Source of the DNA: Roseitalea sp964606055
Lineage (GTDB): Bacteria > Pseudomonadota > Alphaproteobacteria > Rhizobiales > Rhizobiaceae
Direction of reading: 5' to 3'
Assembly (NCBI GenBank): GCA_964606055.1
Contig: CAZSFA010000004.1
Location: 1 to 46,832, forward strand
DNA: 46,832 bases
Shown here: positions 1-7,740 of the stretch, in pieces
Layout: every line of letters begins with the position of its first letter
Numbering within the stretch: position 1 is the first letter of the stretch
Notes under the pieces: generated by a model
Database searches by the model: none
Told to the model about the DNA's origin: nothing
What the model saw: only the letters and a program-made list of their open reading frames with translations
Program-made: the position numbers and the translations under genes

Positions 1-224
1 TCCGGCCGCACGGCGCGGATGACTTCGGCGAACTCGACCTCGCGCGTGCGCCGCAAGCCGCCCGTCGACACCGTCGAGACGAAGCGCCGGCCGGTGCCGG
101 CCAGTTCGGTGCGCGAACGGCCATCGGCCCGCTCCATGACGACCATGCGCGTGACCAGCGACTGCGCCGTCCCACGATGCTTTTCGATGTCCTTTTCGTC
201 GATCTGCGTCAGGCCGGTGTCCAT
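1..224 (-). CDS. Unknown protein, N-terminal part (runs off window)
   Basis: Only the first 74 residues are in the window; the gene continues beyond base 1. The start is the ATG at 224, preceded by a good GGAAGAGGG ribosome site. The visible part begins MDTGLTQIDEKDIEKHRGTA, is hydrophilic, has no signal peptide, and contains a Thr/Ser/Gly-rich stretch near residues 45-56. I do not recognise a family. It reads in the same direction as the two genes upstream of it (240-1400 and 1422-2510) with short gaps of about 15-20 nt, so the three probably form one operon. No function is proposed. Confidence 0.6.
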   Translation of the reverse strand, partial: MDTGLTQIDEKDIEKHRGTAQSLVTRMVVMERADGRSRTELAGTGRRFVSTVSTGGLRRTREVEFAEVIRAVRP

Positions 225-239
225 GGCCCTGCCCTCTTC

Positions 240-1400
240 CTAAACATCCGAAATCACATGGTCGCCGGAGATGATATGAGTCTTGTAGCCGGCAAAGATC
301 GTCTTCGCCTCGCCCGCCGCATAAAGCGCCTGATACGCTTCGTGCGGAATCAGCGCGTGTTTCTCGAAGGCCGAAACGCCCATCCGCGCCGCTTCCAGAT
401 CATCGGTGTCGATGTGGAACTCCTCGCGCGACGGCGACGATGACCACAACCCCTTGCGGCCCGGGCGTTCGTGCTTGGAGTAGATGTCCTGGATGGTCCA
501 GGTGAGCAGCCAGGCATTGGCCGCATCGCCCACCTTGTCCAGAATGATGCCGATCGTGTCGTTGTTCTCGGTAATGCCGGCCGAATAGAACGGGCCAAGG
601 ACGATGCGCCGCAACTGCTTGGGATGCAGCGCGGCAAACTCCTCGTCCATGTTGGCCGCAATCGTCGCCGGCGACAGCGAATAGGGCGAGTTCGCCTCCG
701 CCCATTGGTCGAACGGCCGCGCAAGCTCCGGGTTCAGCAGGCCCCCCACCGGCAGCGGGATATCGACCTTGCGGTTGAACTTGCCGTCCTTGGTCACCAG
801 CGTCTTGACCATGTCGGGCGTGGAATCCTCGACCACCGCCGAATAGATGAGCGGCAGGTTGGCCGATCCGTCGAACGTGCCCCAATGGGTCACATAATAG
901 GGTCGGTTGGTCTTGGGGTTGGCCGACACCTTGATCGTCTCGGGCAGGATGAACGGCGTGAAGAACGCCCCGTCGCGGATCGTCTCCAGGTAGAGCCGCT
1001 CGGCCAGCGTGTCCTGCAACTCGCGTGGAAAACTCTTGTGGCGCAGGATGAAGTCGGCCATCTCCGCGCGCAGCGCATCCGGCTCGGGGATCGCATCGAG
1101 CCGCTTGTCCGCCGAGCGGCGATCCTTCTCCAGTTCCAGAACGTTCTGGTAGACCGGAAAACCGCTGTCGGCGCGCGAAATGCGGAACCGGTCGGAGAAA
1201 TCCAGCCGGTTGCGCCAGCTTTCAAACGAGGCGTTCAGCCGGGCGATGTAGGGAACCACGGTCCGCGCCACCAGTTCGTGCTGGTAGAGCGGCGAATGCT
1301 CGTCGCGCAGAAACGTGTCGAGGCCCTCGAGCGAAGCGCCGATCGAGGAGAAATAGCGCCCGACCGGGCTGGACGGGGCGGTGCTTTCGGCCTGGCTCAA
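240..1400 (-). CDS. Hypothetical cytoplasmic protein, 386 aa
   Basis: A full-length 386-residue soluble protein with typical high-GC codon use. It has no signal peptide and no membrane segment. The N-terminal half is charged and mainly helical-looking; the middle (about residues 165-260) contains aromatic/Pro-rich stretches such as YYVTHWGTF and a PLPVGGLLNPEL segment. I do not recognise the family. It lies 21 nt downstream of the coiled-coil gene at 1422-2510 and 15 nt upstream of the partial gene at 1-224, all on the minus strand, which argues for co-transcription and a shared role. A very long open frame on the opposite strand here is an antisense shadow. Confidence 0.7.
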   Translation of the reverse strand: MSQAESTAPSSPVGRYFSSIGASLEGLDTFLRDEHSPLYQHELVARTVVPYIARLNASFESWRNRLDFSDRFRISRADSGFPVYQNVLELEKDRRSADKRLDAIPEPDALRAEMADFILRHKSFPRELQDTLAERLYLETIRDGAFFTPFILPETIKVSANPKTNRPYYVTHWGTFDGSANLPLIYSAVVEDSTPDMVKTLVTKDGKFNRKVDIPLPVGGLLNPELARPFDQWAEANSPYSLSPATIAANMDEEFAALHPKQLRRIVLGPFYSAGITENNDTIGIILDKVGDAANAWLLTWTIQDIYSKHERPGRKGLWSSSPSREEFHIDTDDLEAARMGVSAFEKHALIPHEAYQALYAAGEAKTIFAGYKTHIISGDHVISDV

Positions 1401-1421
1401 CGTTCGATGCGTCCAGCGCGG

Positions 1422-2510
1422 CTACGTGCGCACATAGTCGGCGGCGTTGTGCTTGCGCATCACCTCTTCGAACCGGCGCGCAAATGCGTCGTCGGCCAGC
1501 TTCTTGCGACGCTGGATGTCCTGGGTGGCAATCATGCTGCCTTCATGCATCTCCAAAAGGTCGGCGATGTGGGTCTGGGCGGCGGCACCGATGCCGGCCA
1601 TGGTCGTCTCGGCGGCGGTGTCGACCTGGCTTCCCAGCGTGTTGATCTTGTGGGCGACATCCTGCTGGGCGGCCGTCTTCAGCGAGTCTTCGAGCGCCTT
1701 GTAGAGGACGATGCGCTGCTCGGTGTCGATGGTCAGCTTGTTGATCAGCGTCTGCTGGGCGGCCTTCTGGTTGTTGAGCGAGTCAACGAAGGTCTGGAAC
1801 ATCGAGGTGTAGCGCTCCAGCGTCTGGCTTTCGGCGAGCAGCGTCTGCTCCTTGGCCTGCATCTCGTTGTACTCGGTGGCAAGTTCCGAGCGCTGGCCTT
1901 CCAGTTCGGACCGGTCCTTCTGGTTGGTCGAAGCGGCGATCTGGTTTTCCATATCCATCAGCATCGGGTTCAGTTCCTCGATGCGCTTTTGCGTCGCCTC
2001 AAGCGTCTCCATGGAAAGCGTGCGGCGGTCGATCACCTGTCGCAGGCTGGTTTCAGACGAGTCGTAGCGCTGGTCCAGAATGTCCTTCTGGTTGGTCAGG
2101 ATGCCGACGATCGTGTCCGACTTCGTCAAAAGCTCCTGAAGATTGCCCGACAGCGACATGTTGCGCACCCGGTCCGACCGCATCCGCTGCATGCGCTGTT
2201 TGGAGAACAGGCCGACGAACTGCTCCCAGGCCGTGTGCGACTTCATGCTCTCGAACTCGGCGCCGAACACATTGGTCGCGTCCTCAAGCCCGATGATCAG
2301 GTCGGCAATGTTGCCTTCCATCACCTGCTGCTGTTGCAGGACATCCTGGATACGGGCGTTCTCGATGTCGAAATCGACATCGCCGATCGCAGCGTCGGCC
2401 TGTGCGAACGTGTCCAGCACCGTGCCGGACTGTTCCAGCTTGGTGCGCATGTCGTCGACGGCCTGCTTGGTCCGTTCGATCTCGGCGTCGAAATTCTGCA
2501 AAGTCGCCAT
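1422..2510 (-). CDS. Long coiled-coil protein of unknown function, 362 aa
   Basis: Predicted start is the ATG at 2510 (MATLQNFDAEIERTKQAV) because a GAGGAG ribosome site lies just upstream; a longer reading to 2630 has no such site. Almost the whole protein is Glu/Gln/Lys/Leu-rich heptad-like sequence, with strong coiled-coil character around residues 1-60 and 140-270, and no membrane segment. Such proteins usually act as scaffolds or filament partners, but the sequence alone does not show which. It is the first gene of a probable three-gene minus-strand operon with the unknown proteins at 240-1400 and 1-224. A distant resemblance to TelA-like toxic-anion-resistance coiled-coil proteins is possible but not supported by a specific motif. 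Confidence 0.7.
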   Translation of the reverse strand: MATLQNFDAEIERTKQAVDDMRTKLEQSGTVLDTFAQADAAIGDVDFDIENARIQDVLQQQQVMEGNIADLIIGLEDATNVFGAEFESMKSHTAWEQFVGLFSKQRMQRMRSDRVRNMSLSGNLQELLTKSDTIVGILTNQKDILDQRYDSSETSLRQVIDRRTLSMETLEATQKRIEELNPMLMDMENQIAASTNQKDRSELEGQRSELATEYNEMQAKEQTLLAESQTLERYTSMFQTFVDSLNNQKAAQQTLINKLTIDTEQRIVLYKALEDSLKTAAQQDVAHKINTLGSQVDTAAETTMAGIGAAAQTHIADLLEMHEGSMIATQDIQRRKKLADDAFARRFEEVMRKHNAADYVRT

Positions 2511-2651
2511 GGACCAGTTCTCCTCGTTCGGTTCGCCCCGCGCGGCATATAGGCGCGCCCGATGACAAATGAAAGTCGGCGGTCCGTCAAGCGATGGCGC
2601 CGGAACGCCCCCGGCCTTGACAGGCTGCACGGGCCGCCGTCAGGAAAGTCC

Positions 2652-3413
2652 ATGGTCGAAAAACCGCAAAACAACGTCCTTCGCCCGACCGATGCCGAGG
2701 CGATCGCGCTCGCGCGCCGGTTGATCGCGACCGCAAGGCACGGGGCGCTTGCCGCGATGCCGACCGCCGCCGGCTTTCCCAATGTCAGCCGCGTGCAACT
2801 GTCGACCGACGCGGACGGCACGCCGGTGATCCTCATCTCGGCGCTGTCCCCGCACATGGCGGCGATCGACGCCGATCCGCGCTGCGCCGTGCTGGTCGGC
2901 GAACCGGGCAAGGGCGACCCGCTTGCCCATGCCCGCATGTCGATTGCGACCCGCGCCGTCCGGATCACCCGCGGCACCGATGACCACGCCCGCATACGCC
3001 GCCGCCATTTGGCCCGGCAGCCCAAGGCGGCGCTCTATGCCGATTTCGGCGACTTCGCCTTCTTTCGCCTTGAGATCGTGCGCGCCAGCCTCAATGGCGG
3101 CTTCGGCAAGGCCTTTGAGCTGACCGCCGACGATCTGGCGCTTGCCGGCGATGTCGCCGGCGTGGCGGCGATGGAGGAAGGCGCCGTCGCCCATATGAAT
3201 GACGACCATGGCGACGCAATCGCACTCTACGCCGAACGGCTGGCCGGCCAACAGCCCGGCGCCTGGCGGCTGGCGACCATGGACAGCGAAGGCATGGACC
3301 TGACGCTGGGCGACCGGCTGGTACGCCTGCCCTACCCCGCGCCACTCGAAACCGCCGCAGACCTGCGCAAGGTGCTCAAGCAGATGGCGGACCGGGCCCG
3401 CGACGCGGCATGA
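2652..3413 (+). CDS. HugZ-like pyridoxamine-phosphate-oxidase-fold protein
   Basis: A 253-residue protein with an N-terminal split-barrel flavin/heme-binding domain (about residues 10-155; pyridoxamine 5'-phosphate oxidase-like) and a C-terminal DUF2470-type domain (about 165-245) carrying the HMNDDHGDAIALYAERL signature. This two-domain order is that of HugZ/HutZ-type heme-utilisation proteins, which bind or degrade heme in the cytoplasm. The ATG at 2652 is chosen because AGGAAAG precedes it at good spacing. Its last codon overlaps the start of the downstream RNA methyltransferase (ATGA), so the two are translationally coupled. No heme transporter or Fur-like box is visible nearby, so the heme role rests on family membership only. 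Confidence 0.8.
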   Translation: MVEKPQNNVLRPTDAEAIALARRLIATARHGALAAMPTAAGFPNVSRVQLSTDADGTPVILISALSPHMAAIDADPRCAVLVGEPGKGDPLAHARMSIATRAVRITRGTDDHARIRRRHLARQPKAALYADFGDFAFFRLEIVRASLNGGFGKAFELTADDLALAGDVAGVAAMEEGAVAHMNDDHGDAIALYAERLAGQQPGAWRLATMDSEGMDLTLGDRLVRLPYPAPLETAADLRKVLKQMADRARDAA

Positions 3414-4225
3414 CGCCGATCCCCATCGCCGATGCCGACGATCCGCGCATCGAGCCCTATCGGTCGATCCGCGAGCGCGATCTGGTGCGCCGCGACGGCC
3501 GCTTCATCGCCGAGGGTACGAGCGTGCTCAACGTGCTCGTGCGCCAGCGCCCCTTTGCCGTGGACAGCGTGCTGATCCTTGAGAACCGGCTCGCCGGCAT
3601 CGCCGACACGCTCGCCCAACTGGACGACACTGCACCGGTCTATGTTGCCCCGCGCGCGGTCATGGACGCGATCGCCGGCTTTCCGATGCATCGCGGCGTG
3701 CTCGCCATCGGCCGACGTCCCGCCGACGCCGATTTGCCGCCCGATCCGGCATCGGCCGCGCAATGGCGCACGGTGGTCGCGCTTTCGGGCCTTGCCAATC
3801 ACGACAATGTCGGCGCGATCTTCCGCAACGCGGTGGCGCTGGGCGCCGATGCGGTGCTGATGGATCGGTCGACCTGCGACCCGCTCTATCGCAAGGCCTT
3901 GCGCGTCTCGGTCGGCGGCGTGCTGGTCCTGCCCTGGCACCGGTTCGCGACGACGGCCGGCATGGTCGATTGGCTGGAGGACCGTGGGTTCGCACTGGCC
4001 GGCCTTTCGCCACGCGGCGCGACATCGCTGGCCGAATGGCGTCCGCCGCAGCGCCTGGCGCTGGTGCTGGGTGCGGAGGGTCCGGGCCTTGACGACGCAA
4101 CGATGGCAAGGCTGACGTCGGTCCGCATCGACATGGCACGCGGGTTCGACAGCCTGAACGTTGCAACCAGCGCCGCGCTTGCGCTGTACGCGGTTCAGCA
4201 GCGTTCGTCCGACGACCGGGTCTGA
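3410..4225 (+). CDS. TrmH/SpoU-family RNA 2'-O-methyltransferase
   Basis: This 271-residue protein is a SPOUT-class RNA methyltransferase that uses S-adenosylmethionine to methylate ribose in tRNA or rRNA. The N-terminal substrate-binding region (about residues 15-95) is followed by the SPOUT domain with the three usual motifs: NHDNVGAIFRNA (near 130), LVLGAEGPGL (near 220) and IDMARGFDSLNVATSAALAL (near 240), which form the trefoil-knot cofactor pocket. The exact target cannot be read from the sequence. Its ATG overlaps the stop of the HugZ-like gene. It ends 7 nt from the converging coiled-coil gene at 4233-5450, leaving no room for a separate terminator. Confidence 0.88.
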   Translation: MTPIPIADADDPRIEPYRSIRERDLVRRDGRFIAEGTSVLNVLVRQRPFAVDSVLILENRLAGIADTLAQLDDTAPVYVAPRAVMDAIAGFPMHRGVLAIGRRPADADLPPDPASAAQWRTVVALSGLANHDNVGAIFRNAVALGADAVLMDRSTCDPLYRKALRVSVGGVLVLPWHRFATTAGMVDWLEDRGFALAGLSPRGATSLAEWRPPQRLALVLGAEGPGLDDATMARLTSVRIDMARGFDSLNVATSAALALYAVQQRSSDDRV

Positions 4226-4232
4226 AGCGCGA

Positions 4233-5450
4233 TCAGCCTTCGGCGGCGGATTTGGGCAGGGCTTCAGCTTGCAGCGCGCGCACGCGGGCCGCAAGGCTCG
4301 GCCGGCCGGCGTCATCGGGTCCAGATGCGTCACCGGCGATAATCTCCGGGATCGGCGAGGCATCGCCTTCCAGCGTCGCGGCCATCTGGATGACCTGTGC
4401 GGCAAGCGATGCGATCTCCTCGCGCACCTGGTCTTCGCCCTCGGCGATGCGGCCCAGCTGCGCTTCGGCGTCTTCGGCGCGCTTGCGCTCGGCATCGGCA
4501 TCGGTGGTCAACTGCGCGACCCGTGCGTGCAAACCTTCAAGCGCCACCTCGGGCGAACGGCCATCGAGCAGCTTGGCGATCCGGTTGAGGCGCACCGTCA
4601 TGTCGCCCATCTCCTGCTCCATCGCCGCGCGCTCGGCCTCGGCGTCCCGGGCGCGCTGCTCCAGTTCGTCGAACTCGGCTTCGCTGCCCGCGCGCGTCTT
4701 GCGCAGGCTGGCGATCTGCTTGTCGCGCTTGCGCGTTTCAACGGCCATCGAGCCCTTGACGTTTTCCAGTTCCGCAAGGCGCGCCGTCAGCCGGTCGGCG
4801 CGTTCGGTCTCGCTCTTCAGGAGCGCGGCCGTCTGCAAGGCTTCCGAGGCGCTGTTGCGGGCGCTTTCCTCGTTCTCGCGCTGCGACTGGCGCGCCTGCC
4901 CCAACTGTGCTTCAAGCCGCGCCATCGCGCTGGTGCGGCGTTCGAGATCGGCGCGCGCCTTCTTCAGTTGCGTCTCGGCCTCCGCACGCAGGCGCGTGAC
5001 GCCTTCATGTTCGGCGGTTCTTGCCACCAGCGTGGCCTGCGTGGTCCCGTATTCGAGCTTGGTTTCGGCGAGTTCGCCTTCCAGTTCCCGAACCCGCAGC
5101 ATCAGGTGTTCGGCCTCTCGCGATCCGGCATTGAGCGCCGTGTCGCGCTGGCCGAGCAACGACCGGATCTCCTGAAGCGATGCCTGCAACGCGCTGATCT
5201 GGCCGGCCTGCTCGCTGGTGACGTCCCGTTGCTTTTTCAGCGCCATGTCGAGCTTGCGCTGGGCAATGGCATGTTCGGCGCGCAGCCGGTCCTTGTCCGC
5301 CTGCAACTCGCTGACCGTCAGCGGCACCGCGCTTTCGATGCGCTTGCGTGTCAGGAACACCGCGCGCCGCCAGATGGCGGGCGCAACGACCAGCGCCACC
5401 ACGATGGCGGACAAAAACCCCGCAACGAAGAAGAGACCGGATTCAATCAA
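4233..5450 (-). CDS. Membrane-anchored coiled-coil protein, 405 aa
   Basis: One N-terminal membrane segment (about residues 5-27, GLFFVAGFLSAIVVALVVAP) is followed by some 300 residues of charged Ala/Glu/Arg-rich coiled coil (about 45-340) and a short acidic, Pro-containing tail. The single anchor with a short N-terminus and positively charged residues after it (WRRAVFLTRKR) suggests the coiled coil lies in the cytoplasm. I do not recognise a named family. It stands alone between the converging methyltransferase gene and the eipA-like gene, and is in the same orientation as eipA, separated by about 120 nt containing a terminator-like hairpin. A role at the envelope or in cell division is possible from the neighbourhood but is only inference. 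Confidence 0.7.
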   Translation of the reverse strand: MIESGLFFVAGFLSAIVVALVVAPAIWRRAVFLTRKRIESAVPLTVSELQADKDRLRAEHAIAQRKLDMALKKQRDVTSEQAGQISALQASLQEIRSLLGQRDTALNAGSREAEHLMLRVRELEGELAETKLEYGTTQATLVARTAEHEGVTRLRAEAETQLKKARADLERRTSAMARLEAQLGQARQSQRENEESARNSASEALQTAALLKSETERADRLTARLAELENVKGSMAVETRKRDKQIASLRKTRAGSEAEFDELEQRARDAEAERAAMEQEMGDMTVRLNRIAKLLDGRSPEVALEGLHARVAQLTTDADAERKRAEDAEAQLGRIAEGEDQVREEIASLAAQVIQMAATLEGDASPIPEIIAGDASGPDDAGRPSLAARVRALQAEALPKSAAEG

Positions 5451-5521
5451 AACAAACCATCCGATGAATGCCCGTCATGTGGCACGGATCGCAGCGGCAA
5501 TCCAGCGTAGACAATACGGAA

Positions 5522-5542
5522 CGGGCCGCACAAGGCGGCCCG
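5522..5542 (-). terminator. Terminator-like hairpin after the eipA-like gene
   Basis: A perfect 8-bp stem (CGGGCCGC / GCGGCCCG) with a 5-nt loop lies 31 nt beyond the stop codon of the minus-strand DUF1134 gene. The T-rich stretch that follows on that strand is weak (tccgtattgtcta), so it may be an imperfect intrinsic terminator. Confidence 0.5.
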
Positions 5543-5573
5543 GATCGTGCGCGGTGCTCGACGGCGGCGGCGT

Positions 5574-6257
5574 CTAGAACGGGTTCCAGGTGGGTGTCGG
5601 CGTCAGCTTCAGGTAGCCGACATTGACACCAAGCCGGGCGCCGACACCGGTCCGCACCGGGACCAGAAGCACGTTGTTGCGCTTGAGAACGTTCACGCCC
5701 ACGCCGGCCACCAGATAGGCCGACCCGGCAACGCCGCCATAGCGGCCGTGCAGGTGGTCGATGGCCGGCAGGTTGTAGACCAGCATCATCGTGCGCGCGC
5801 CGGCGCCGCCAAAGTCCCAGCCCACCGAGGGGCCCTGCCAGAATACGTTGTGGTCGCCGGCGTTCTTGGTGAACAGCGTGCCCTCGCCATAGGTGACCCC
5901 GCCGATGAACGCGCCGGCGCCCTCCTGGCCAAGGATGTAGCCGTTGGGCAGCCCGTAGCGGGCGAAGATCTGCTCGATCGCGGTGGCCAGCGCGCCCGAC
6001 GTGGTGCCGAAGAAACCATGTCCGGCCGAGACCACCTCGCCCGCGTTGTAGGGGCTGGGCTGTACCTGGGTCGGTGCGGCGTATTGCGGCTGGGCCGCGC
6101 CGTAGGTCTGTTGCGTGCCGTAGGGCTGCTGGACGCCGGGGCCCGGCTGCTGCTGGTACTGCGCAAGGGCCGGCCCGGCGAACACCATCATCGCCAGCGC
6201 CAGCATCGCCATTGCCATCTTCAGACCATGCGGCACGGTCGCGTTGTGTTGTGTCAT
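5574..6257 (-). CDS. eipA: DUF1134 envelope protein, EipA-like
   Basis: A 227-residue secreted protein with a Sec signal peptide (hydrophobic MAMAMLALAMMVFAG core, cleavage probably after GPALA near residue 32). A Gln/Pro/Tyr-rich linker (about 33-75) precedes the DUF1134 domain (about 80-227), a Gly-rich small beta domain with the repeated pattern seen in SGALATAIEQIF, GGVTYGEGTLF and GPSVGWDFGGAGAR. The Brucella homologue EipA is a periplasmic envelope-integrity protein whose gene is under CtrA control and lies next to chpT and ctrA; the same neighbourhood is seen here, with chpT divergent. The upstream DNA has a TTAA half-site but no clear full CtrA box. Symbol assigned from family and synteny. 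Confidence 0.82.
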   Translation of the reverse strand: MTQHNATVPHGLKMAMAMLALAMMVFAGPALAQYQQQPGPGVQQPYGTQQTYGAAQPQYAAPTQVQPSPYNAGEVVSAGHGFFGTTSGALATAIEQIFARYGLPNGYILGQEGAGAFIGGVTYGEGTLFTKNAGDHNVFWQGPSVGWDFGGAGARTMMLVYNLPAIDHLHGRYGGVAGSAYLVAGVGVNVLKRNNVLLVPVRTGVGARLGVNVGYLKLTPTPTWNPF

Positions 6258-6522
6258 GATGCGGCCTTGGATCGAGAGTTGGGTTGATCGCCACCATGGC
6301 CGGCCAATCGGGCGCGGCGCGGGCGGCGCATTGCATACGCATCAATTTAGCCGTTTGTGGTTTCCGCTTTGTTAAGTGAGCCATCCGATGGCCCGGATGC
6401 GCCCCCGCCGGATCAAGCGATGGCCCGATTGTGGCGTTGCCCCCCGTGTCGCCAGTCGCTAACCATTGGACGGGACATCGAATCGCAGCGCGCAGACCGC
6501 TGGGCCACAACGGGAAAACAAG

Positions 6523-7152
6523 ATGATTGCGCCTGACCGGCTATCGCCATCGGAGTTGGCATCCTTGCTTTGCAGCAAGGTCTGCCACGATATCATTTCG
6601 CCGGTTGGGGCCATCAACAACGGTCTTGAGCTGCTCGATGACGGCGCCGCCGACACCGAAGCGATGGACCTGATCCGCCAGAGCGCCGTCAACGCGTCCT
6701 CGCGGCTCCAGTATGCGCGCATCGCCTTCGGCGCGGCCGGTTCGGCCGGCGTGCAGATCGACACCGGCGACGCGCAGGTGGTGGCCACCGCCTTCATGCG
6801 CGGCGAAAAGCCCGAGTTCACCTGGCAGGGCGAGCGCAGCCTGTTGCCCAAGAACCAGGTCAAGCTGCTGCTCAACCTGATCCTGATCGGCAATGCCTCG
6901 ATCCCGCGCGGCGGCAACCTCGATTGCGCCTTCGCGCTCGACGGCGACATGCCCAGCTTCTCGGTCAAGGCGAGCGGGCGGATGATGCGCGTGCCGCAGA
7001 AGTTCCAGGACATGCTTGACGGCCGCCCGGGCGACGAACCGATCGACGCTCATTCGGTGCAGTTCTACTACACCATCGTCCTCGCCCACGAGGCGGGCAT
7101 GACGATCGACGCCAAGATGACGGACGAGCTGATTACATACACCGCCAAGTAA
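6523..7152 (+). CDS. chpT: Histidine phosphotransferase ChpT
   Basis: ChpT passes phosphate from the hybrid kinase CckA to the response regulators CtrA and CpdR. The 209-residue protein has the helical-hairpin dimerisation region with the phospho-accepting His at about residue 22 in CSKVCHDIISPVGA, followed by a degenerate ATPase-like domain (about 90-205) that has lost ATP-binding motifs, as is normal for ChpT. The ATG at 6523 is chosen because family members begin close to this residue; a further in-frame start at 6466 would add 19 unlikely residues. It is divergent from eipA and 138 nt upstream of the receiver-like gene at 7291, with ctrA beyond. Confidence 0.93.
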   Translation: MIAPDRLSPSELASLLCSKVCHDIISPVGAINNGLELLDDGAADTEAMDLIRQSAVNASSRLQYARIAFGAAGSAGVQIDTGDAQVVATAFMRGEKPEFTWQGERSLLPKNQVKLLLNLILIGNASIPRGGNLDCAFALDGDMPSFSVKASGRMMRVPQKFQDMLDGRPGDEPIDAHSVQFYYTIVLAHEAGMTIDAKMTDELITYTAK

Positions 7153-7206
7153 CGCCCGCCGCCGGATGTGCCGATATACGCATTCGCTCAAAACGTGCCG
7201 ATCGTC

Positions 7207-7221
7207 TTATCAGAGCGTTAA
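7207..7221. promoter_or_regulatory. Near-consensus CtrA box upstream of receiver-like gene
   Basis: TTAT-cagagcg-TTAA, seven of eight bases of the CtrA consensus TTAA-N7-TTAA and followed by the favoured C. It lies about 70 nt upstream of the ATG at 7291, a position suited to promoter control. No experimental support; based on motif and context. Confidence 0.5.
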
Positions 7222-7290
7222 CCGCGCCACTTAAGCCGATTGCAAACACCTCGTGCGACAACACGCCCGAACACTTGATCGGGGACTGAC

Positions 7291-7662
7291 ATGTCGCGTT
7301 GTATGATCGTTGAGAAGTCGAGCGTTGTCCGCAAGGTTGCCAAGCGCATCCTCGCCACGCCCGATCGTTTCGTCGTCGAGGCGTCGTCGGCCGCCGAGGC
7401 GATCACGCTGTGCCAAAGCCAGATGCCCGATTGCATTGTCGTTGAGTCCAGTCCGGCCGACATGGAGCTTGAGGACTTCATCCGCGCCGTGCGCGCGATG
7501 GACAACAAGATCAAGCCGATGATCATCGTCGCGCTGGTCGAGATGGACCTGGTCCGCATGACCCGCGCCAAGCGTGCCGGCGCGGACGACTATCTGCTCA
7601 AGCCCTTCGACCGGCCGCAGCTTCTGGCCCGCTTCAAGCAGTTCGAGCGTCACGCGGCCTGA
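7291..7662 (+). CDS. Receiver-like protein lacking the phospho-acceptor Asp
   Basis: A 123-residue single-domain protein with the size and pattern of a response-regulator receiver: beta-1 MSRCMIVEKS, helix-1 SSVVRKVAKRIL, and the conserved Lys in beta-5 (DDYLLKPFD, about residue 108). However, the phosphorylation-site Asp is replaced by Glu at about residue 52 (DCIVVESSPADM), the acidic pair after beta-1 is reduced to Glu-Lys, and the conserved Thr/Ser of beta-4 is replaced by Ala (IIVALVE). It therefore probably cannot be phosphorylated normally and may act as a constitutive 'on' mimic or a protein-protein adaptor. It has no output domain. It lies between chpT and convergent ctrA, with a CtrA-box-like site upstream, so it probably acts in the CckA-ChpT-CtrA network; this is inference. 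Confidence 0.82.
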   Translation: MSRCMIVEKSSVVRKVAKRILATPDRFVVEASSAAEAITLCQSQMPDCIVVESSPADMELEDFIRAVRAMDNKIKPMIIVALVEMDLVRMTRAKRAGADDYLLKPFDRPQLLARFKQFERHAA

Positions 7663-7687
7663 CCACCGGGCGCCGGGGACCCAAACG

Positions 7688-7709
7688 AAAAAACCCGGCC
7701 AAGGCCGGG
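7688..7709 (-). terminator. Intrinsic terminator of ctrA
   Basis: Perfect 7-bp stem CCCGGCC / GGCCGGG with a 2-nt loop at 7694-7709, followed on the minus strand by six T residues. It lies 32 nt past the ctrA stop codon. On the plus strand no T-tract follows, so it mainly serves ctrA. Confidence 0.85.
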
Positions 7710-7740
7710 CTCGTTCGTGTCGATTTGGCGGTTGCCGCAA

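Noticed and set aside
471..2552. Very long plus-strand open frame of about 690 codons
   Set aside because: It is antisense to two genes with better codon use, ribosome sites and protein character; long antisense frames are common in GC-rich DNA.
7218..7234. TTAA-N9-TTAA upstream of the receiver-like gene
   Set aside because: The half-sites are spaced by nine, not seven, so it does not fit a CtrA box; the overlapping TTAT-N7-TTAA at 7207 is the better candidate.
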